This document shows, in pieces, positions 58,929 to 64,000 of a DNA stretch of 64,000 bases (position 1 is the first letter of the stretch; each line of letters opens with the position of its first letter). Made by a program: the position numbers and the translations under genes. Source of the DNA: Paraphysomonas bandaiensis (lineage: Eukaryota; Chrysophyceae); contig CBFFRP010000284.1 in assembly GCA_965644295.1 (NCBI GenBank), forward strand, positions 124,001 to 188,000, written 5' to 3'. The notes beneath the pieces are model-generated. The model saw only the letters and a program-made list of their open reading frames with translations, did no database searches and had not been told where the DNA came from.

Positions 58929-61814
58929 ATGTCTCATCCCCTCTCCTCCCCTCTCCTCCTCTGTCTGTATCTCTCTCTCTGCATACAGATATCAGCTTAT
59001 AACTATGAGCCTCATAGCGAACAGCCTCTTCGACTATGTGACTGTCATACTACATGTAAAGGACCCATGCTAGTATACTACTGCGGCACAGATGAAGAGG
59101 ATCGATGGAGCAATCCGTGTCAGGAGCAGCAGTATGAGAGCCTTCCATTCTGTGATGAATCCTTACAGGAGCCGATACGCGTACAGGATATTATTAATCG
59201 ACTGTCTGATGATGAAAAACTTGGGACAAACGGTACGTTTATATGGTACCATATCATACGTATCGTATCACGCCATATTTTGTATTCACGACTAATGGTT
59301 GGGCTCATCCATTGCAGGAACATCAACTCCACTATCGAACTATGCAACTGGTCTTCCTTCTGTAGGAATGCGATACGTACAGTGGTGGAATGAGGCACTG
59401 CATGGAGTCGCTATATCTCCAGGGGTGCTATTCGATAAGACTGCGCCATTTGCTACTTCTTTTCCTCAGATAATATCTACAAGCCACAGTTTTAATCGCA
59501 CTCTCTTTGCTGCTATTGGTGCTGCTATCGCCACTGAGATCCGAGCTTTCGCTAATATTGGCCATGCGGGACTCACATACTGGACTCCAAATCTCAGTGC
59601 GTGACGATATTGACAATTGGTAATACGTCTAACACTATGCTTGTAGATATATTTCGAGACCCTAGGTGGGGCAGAGGGCAGGTATCTGTACCGTATCTCC
59701 TGAGTGAGCGTAGTATTATACTTGCCTTTCATTCTGCAGGAAACTCCAGGGGAGGATCCTTACCTCACAAGTGAGTATGTGGCTGCTTATGTGCCCGGAC
59801 TTCAGCACGATCCCGTCCGAGACCCACAGTTTTCTACTCTCAAGGTAGGTACTATTGTGACTGTACAGATATACTAATTCTCTTTACCAGGTATCTGCTT
59901 GTTGCAAGCATTATGCCGCATACTCGTTAGAAAACTATCAAGGTATGGACAGGCATCACTTCGACGCTGTTGTCACCGAGCAAGACATGGCGGATACGTA
60001 TTTGCCTGCCTTCAAGGCATGTGCGTCTCCTGAGCAAGGGGGGGCTTCGTGTATCATGTGTTCATACAATTCTATCAATGGCGTGCCATCATGTGCTAAT
60101 CAACCACTTCTCCAACGCGCTAGATTGGACTGGTAGGTTTAAGTGGGGTATGTTTTCGCCTCTGATATGATGGATTAGGGGGTTTCAAGGCTATATCACC
60201 AGTGACTGCGGAGCTGTGGAAGATATTTACTCAAATCATGAGTACTCTTCTTCTCCTGAGGCTGCAGTAGGTGATTCGTTAAGGGCTGGTATGGACATGG
60301 AGTGCGGAAAATGGCTGAGTGGTTACCTAAAACAGGCTGTAGATAAAGGAGAAGTGTCGATGGATATGGTCACGGAGGCATTGCGGAACTTAGTAGCAGT
60401 ACTTATGAGGCTCGGAAGATTTAATAAAAACGGACCCTTTGACGACATTACCATGGATGCAGTTAACTCTGCGGAGAATCAAATGCTTGCTGCTGATGCA
60501 GCCAGACAGGTGTGTAACATTATACTTAAACTAAGACCAAGGTATGAATAATTTGTGTTAGTCCGTAGTCCTGTTAAAAAATGACCCGCCAATAGGATCT
60601 GACCGGAAGACTACCCTCCCACTCTCTCCCACGGGAATTACACTTGCTGTTGTAGGACCCAATGCTAATGCTACTCGAACTATGCAGGTGTTATATTACG
60701 TGGGTCCTCATTTACTTGTCTGATATGCCACCACAGGGAAACTATAACGGTCCCGCACCATACATCATCTCGCCTTTGGAGGGTCTATCGCGTGAGGGAG
60801 TTCGCACTGTGTATGCTAAGGGCTGCGAAGTTGATTCCATGAATACTGATGGCATTGCGCTCGCCGTTGAAGCTGTGGAGGAATCAGACGCAGTAGTTTT
60901 GGTGGTTGGGCTGAATCAGAGCCAGGAGAAGGAAGGACACGATAGGTCTCTGTTGGCTGAAACAGTTCTGTATTTTTTCTAATTTACTTGTAGAGAGAGT
61001 ATTGCACTTCCGGGAGTGCAACAAGATATGGTGGAGGCGGTATTGAGTGCTGCTGAAGTACAAGGAGTCCCTGTCGTTTTGGTAGTCATGAGTGGCGGAG
61101 CTGTATGCCTGGGATTATATCGTGATGACCCGAGAGTCGGGGCAATTTTATTTGTGGGGTACCCCGGACAAGCTGGGGGCCAGGGTATTGCTGATGTAGT
61201 GTATGGTGATTACAATCCAAGTGGCAGGCTTACACAGACCTTCTATCGTGGGTCATTCGTTGACGAGGTTTCTTTTCTTGACATGGGCATGAGGTTAGTT
61301 TTGCATATAAAGCTCTGTGTTGCTTATGTAGGTAAGTGATGCTGTTGTCTTGCGTAGGAGAACTGTGAACTCTTCTGGTGCTGTCGTTAATCCTGGGCGC
61401 GGGTACAGATTTTATGAGGGAAATAGTGTGGTGTATCCTTTTGGGCACGGTCTATCTTATACCTCATTTTACTACTCCTGGGTGATGGGGAGTGATATTA
61501 AACAGGTGCAATATGGACTCACTGACAAACTGACGGTTCAGTTGGAAGTTTCCGTAAACAATACTGGTGATATGGCCGGATCGGAGGTAGTGCTAGTATT
61601 CCTTGTACCACCATCGAATACAATGGATGGGGCACCAAAGAAAACTTTGAAATATTTTGATAAGATATATCTGGAGCCCGAGCAGCAGCTATCAATTAGC
61701 ATTACTTTGACTGATGAGGACTTCTCCCTGGCCGATACTAATGGTGATGTTGAAGTAGCCCATGGCTTGTGGACGGTCCAGGTTGGAGATCTCACCTCAA
61801 CTATTCTCATATAG
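58929..61814 (+). CDS. Secreted GH3 beta-xylosidase/beta-glucosidase-type glycosidase
   Basis: It removes sugars from ends of beta-linked polysaccharides, probably outside the cell. Ten exons: 58929-59232, 59318-59596, 59647-59681, 59740-59844, 59891-60132, 60179-60509, 60562-60687, 60737-60945, 60994-61293, 61358-61814; all phases agree; 795 aa. The N-terminus is a signal peptide (SSPLLLCLYLSLCIQISA). The sequence shows [30 protein letters not shown] (the plant/fungal beta-xylosidase type), CCKHYAAYSLE, the nucleophile Asp in GYITSDCGAVED, and the second domain with VVGPNAN and EKEGHDRESIALPG, whose Glu lies where the acid/base is expected. YPFGHGLSYTSF and a C-terminal fibronectin-III-like domain follow. 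Exon 3 is only 35 bp. The xylosidase-type motif favours xylan or arabinoxylan as substrate, but this is not certain. Confidence 0.92.
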
Positions 61815-62432
61815 CGTTTGTCGTCGTAGCGACAAATGATGTGGAATCTATGTTAAAATTACAACAACACCTACATACGTACTACTAGCTACTGCGTATT
61901 TATCGCTGATAGCTTCGTAGTCTGTACTTTTGTTGAGTAAAATTCCAATAATAGACAATTTCAACAGTTGGAGGAGTAAAATTCGCAAACAAATTGGAAA
62001 TATAGTATCTATGAATGTATAATATAGTGTTGGTGATTGCTGCTGTGCAGCAACCCCATTATCACAATTGCAATAATTTCCCCTTACAATATTCAGCAAG
62101 TGCCCTGTCTAACTAATAACTAACATAAAAGTAAATACCTTCTTTCGGTAATGTTGCCTCATATATTGCCTGATACTTCTTATGTTCTTAATAGATATCG
62201 CACTGTTTCTCGACAATACTATGAGTACTATTAGGTATACGCTATAATATCTGAAGAGTTGTATTGTTTACAGTTTACGATATACGATTGCAACAAACAA
62301 TTGGCTCTTCGCTTATTACTAATTACTATGGTATGATTTATATTAAGTTACCATGCAGAGTGAATGCACATTCAGGATTAAGACGACTATCATAACCCTG
62401 TAGGATTTCAGATAGCTGTGAATGTCTTATTC
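61815..62432. other. AT-rich intergenic region
   Basis: Downstream flank of the GH3 gene. Nothing supported. Confidence 0.3.
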
Positions 62433-62855
62433 TTATTATTGTTTGCAATAGGCATCATGTAAAAGTCAGAACTAATTTCGCTTAGGAATTTAACTTACTA
62501 GTGATTAACTCTGAACTCTATTATTTTAGTATTTAACTCTCTACGTAAGCTGCTTGTGTGTCACCGCAAGCATCAAGATGCAACCACTTTCGCTTTATTT
62601 AGTATTCCATGCAAACGCATCTACTGATTTCAGGATTTTTGAGTCCTTTAAGGTAAACAGCCCTGATTCTTAACTTTAGCAGGTACCCCAATACCCCGGT
62701 TGCCCTTCAGGTGGGCCAAGTCGTCCCGGATACATGTTTATTCGTCAAGGCCCAAAGACGTCTTCACAAGTGGCACTTATATCGTACCACACAAGCATGA
62801 TCAGGCTATGAGTGGGACGAACGTTATCAGCTGACTATATATGGGTTTCATGTTT
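62433..62855 (-). mobile_element. Dispersed retroposon-like repeat, copy 7 (old, 5'-truncated)
   Basis: A diverged reverse copy: TTTGCAATAGGCATC, AAGCTGCTTGTGTGTCACCG, CAATACCCCGGTTGCCCTTC and CACACAAGCATGATCAGGCT match the family in order. The CCCTCAAC end is missing and only part of the long-form block is present. No target duplication can be recognised, consistent with age. Confidence 0.75.
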
Positions 62856-63216
62856 CATATCATGCAGCTTTTTGATTGTATTAAGCAATACATCATTTAT
62901 GTTCATTGATCAAGTGAGGGTACCTCATACCTATGACAGTAATTACTGCTTACAGTAATTTTCAGAAACCAATTTAAATTAAAAGATATTACCAGTAGTA
63001 CGGGTGATTAAAATGACGTAGCACGTGAACAAAATAAAAACACGATCGGTAGAGATAACGAATAACTAGCCACAAGTCAGATATGTCTAATAAATAAAAA
63101 ACTTGTATCTTATAATTTACTCATACCAGTTAATATCACATATACATCTCAGGCTCAAGGGAAATCAGTAGGACGCCTAAGTAGCAGACCACCTTGTGCG
63201 CTCGTCTAAGTGAAGT

Positions 63217-63995
63217 CTACTCAATTATACCATAGAATCGCAAGAGCCAGTAAGGGAGAAGCCATTCCGAAGGTGAGTACTCGACATACCCACCGCCGGC
63301 ATCATAAGCTGAGGCGCTGCTGTAGGAGGAATCAAAGAGGAATGGGTCAACCTGCAGAGTGTTAGACATAAGTATCGATACAAAAATAGGCAAACCATAC
63401 ATTCCAATGTCCTGTTGCTCTTTCCTGCAAAACATACATCAGGAAAACAATAAACACATACTATTTTACGACCTGGGGAGGGCGAATATATCGCATCTGT
63501 ATCTTTGTAGGATCATCTCTACCGTAGTATGGCTGTGTTTCACAATCCCACCTACCAGTGTTGTGTATACCCCATGCAATCATATCAGTCGACCATAATT
63601 GCAAGGACTGTACCGCCCTCTCTACATCGTCAAACTGCACTGGAATCCCGCCAGCCCCAGCAACTGCAGATAACCACAAGGGGGATCGTTCGTTTCGTAC
63701 AATACTCCACCACCGCCTGAGCGAAGGAAGTACTGGTGCCGTCATTTCCTGTAGTGTCCGTAGCCTCAGCTCCCTTTCCTCCTGTCGATAGAACAGTCTT
63801 AATAGAGCACTCGCATACAGCAGTCATATCACACACCTCCAACAGGCCACTCACTTCCTTCTCTAAACGCAACTGCGCATAGAACAGAGTGTGATACGCC
63901 ATAAACCTGCGGACATGATCATCGCACTCGAAAGGGGAGGTAAGAAAGTAGTTACCCGAGTTGGTTGTCGGAGTGGTTATCGTCAAATGGGTTAT
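63217..63995 (-). CDS. 3' part of an unidentified multi-exon gene
   Basis: The gene runs in from beyond the right edge. Likely exons (minus): 63701-63995 (preceded by an AG acceptor and an in-frame stop, so not the start), 63473-63663, and ~63217-63417. Coding quality is good: SPFECDDHVRRFMAYHTLFY, AQLRLEKEVSGLLEV, then VQFDDVERAVQSLQLWSTDM, and the end SPSEWLLPYWLLRFYGIIE. The first junction implies a 37-bp intron, the shortest here. The second needs the acceptor GAAAGAG rather than the nearer TTTTGCAG to keep frame, so that junction is doubtful. I do not recognise the family. Confidence 0.5.
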
Positions 63996-64000
63996 CTATC

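Overview
This window is nuclear DNA of a single-celled or simple eukaryote. Coding genes are cut by very short GT-AG introns, 37-64 bp wherever the reading frame fixes both ends. TAA, TAG and TGA all act as stops, so the code looks standard. Intergenic DNA is AT-rich and carries TGTATATG-type microsatellites. A SHSW/WIDIFAVRQWP/WCLAEL domain fused to ankyrin repeats, and a CTNMWWNPIN module in front of a PHD finger, are types I associate with stramenopiles, haptophytes and other algal or protist lineages. A stramenopile or related protist is my best guess, but the sequence alone does not settle it.

Layout, left to right. 1-1846: a six-exon ADAT2/TAD2 tRNA adenosine deaminase gene on the minus strand, with an identical 265-bp partial copy at the window edge and a dispersed repeat between them. 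2538-6667: a PHD-finger protein, plus strand. 7240-8529: a degraded hAT transposon with an 8-bp target duplication, itself invaded by a retroposon-like repeat. 9915-10712: a secreted or membrane-anchored methyltransferase-like protein. 12690-14395: seven-exon folylpolyglutamate synthase. 15971-17204: proteasomal ATPase Rpt4. 17679-26180: a 2,799-residue WW/C2/armadillo protein, divergent from Rpt4. 27520-28372: fatty acid hydroxylase-type membrane enzyme. 29702-30758: PQBP1-like splicing factor, divergent from a serine-rich single-span membrane protein (31269-32945). 35544-37037: membrane-anchored kelch protein. 37687-39648: polytopic membrane protein with a Tudor/SH3-like insert; its likely first intron holds a 51-bp minisatellite. 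40660-41475: decayed NOP2 rRNA methyltransferase copy. 42045-48708: 2,203-residue C2-like plus six-gelsolin-repeat protein. 50429-51975: secreted animal-type alpha-amylase, divergent from a FkbM methyltransferase (52609-53782). 56411-58429: TIR-like/ankyrin protein, divergent from a ten-exon secreted GH3 beta-xylosidase-type enzyme (58929-61814). The right edge holds the 3' part of an unidentified minus-strand gene.

The genes form no single pathway. They mix housekeeping functions (tRNA editing, folate, proteasome, splicing), cytoskeletal or scaffold giants, and secreted polysaccharide degradation (amylase, GH3). Two patterns run across the window. One is a family of about 485-520 bp repeats with target-site duplications and 5' truncation, in seven copies. 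The other is a TACAGCAGTA/TACTGCTGTA motif found between or upstream of most gene starts.

Exon structures were built by hand from splice signals, phase and family conservation; no transcript evidence was available.
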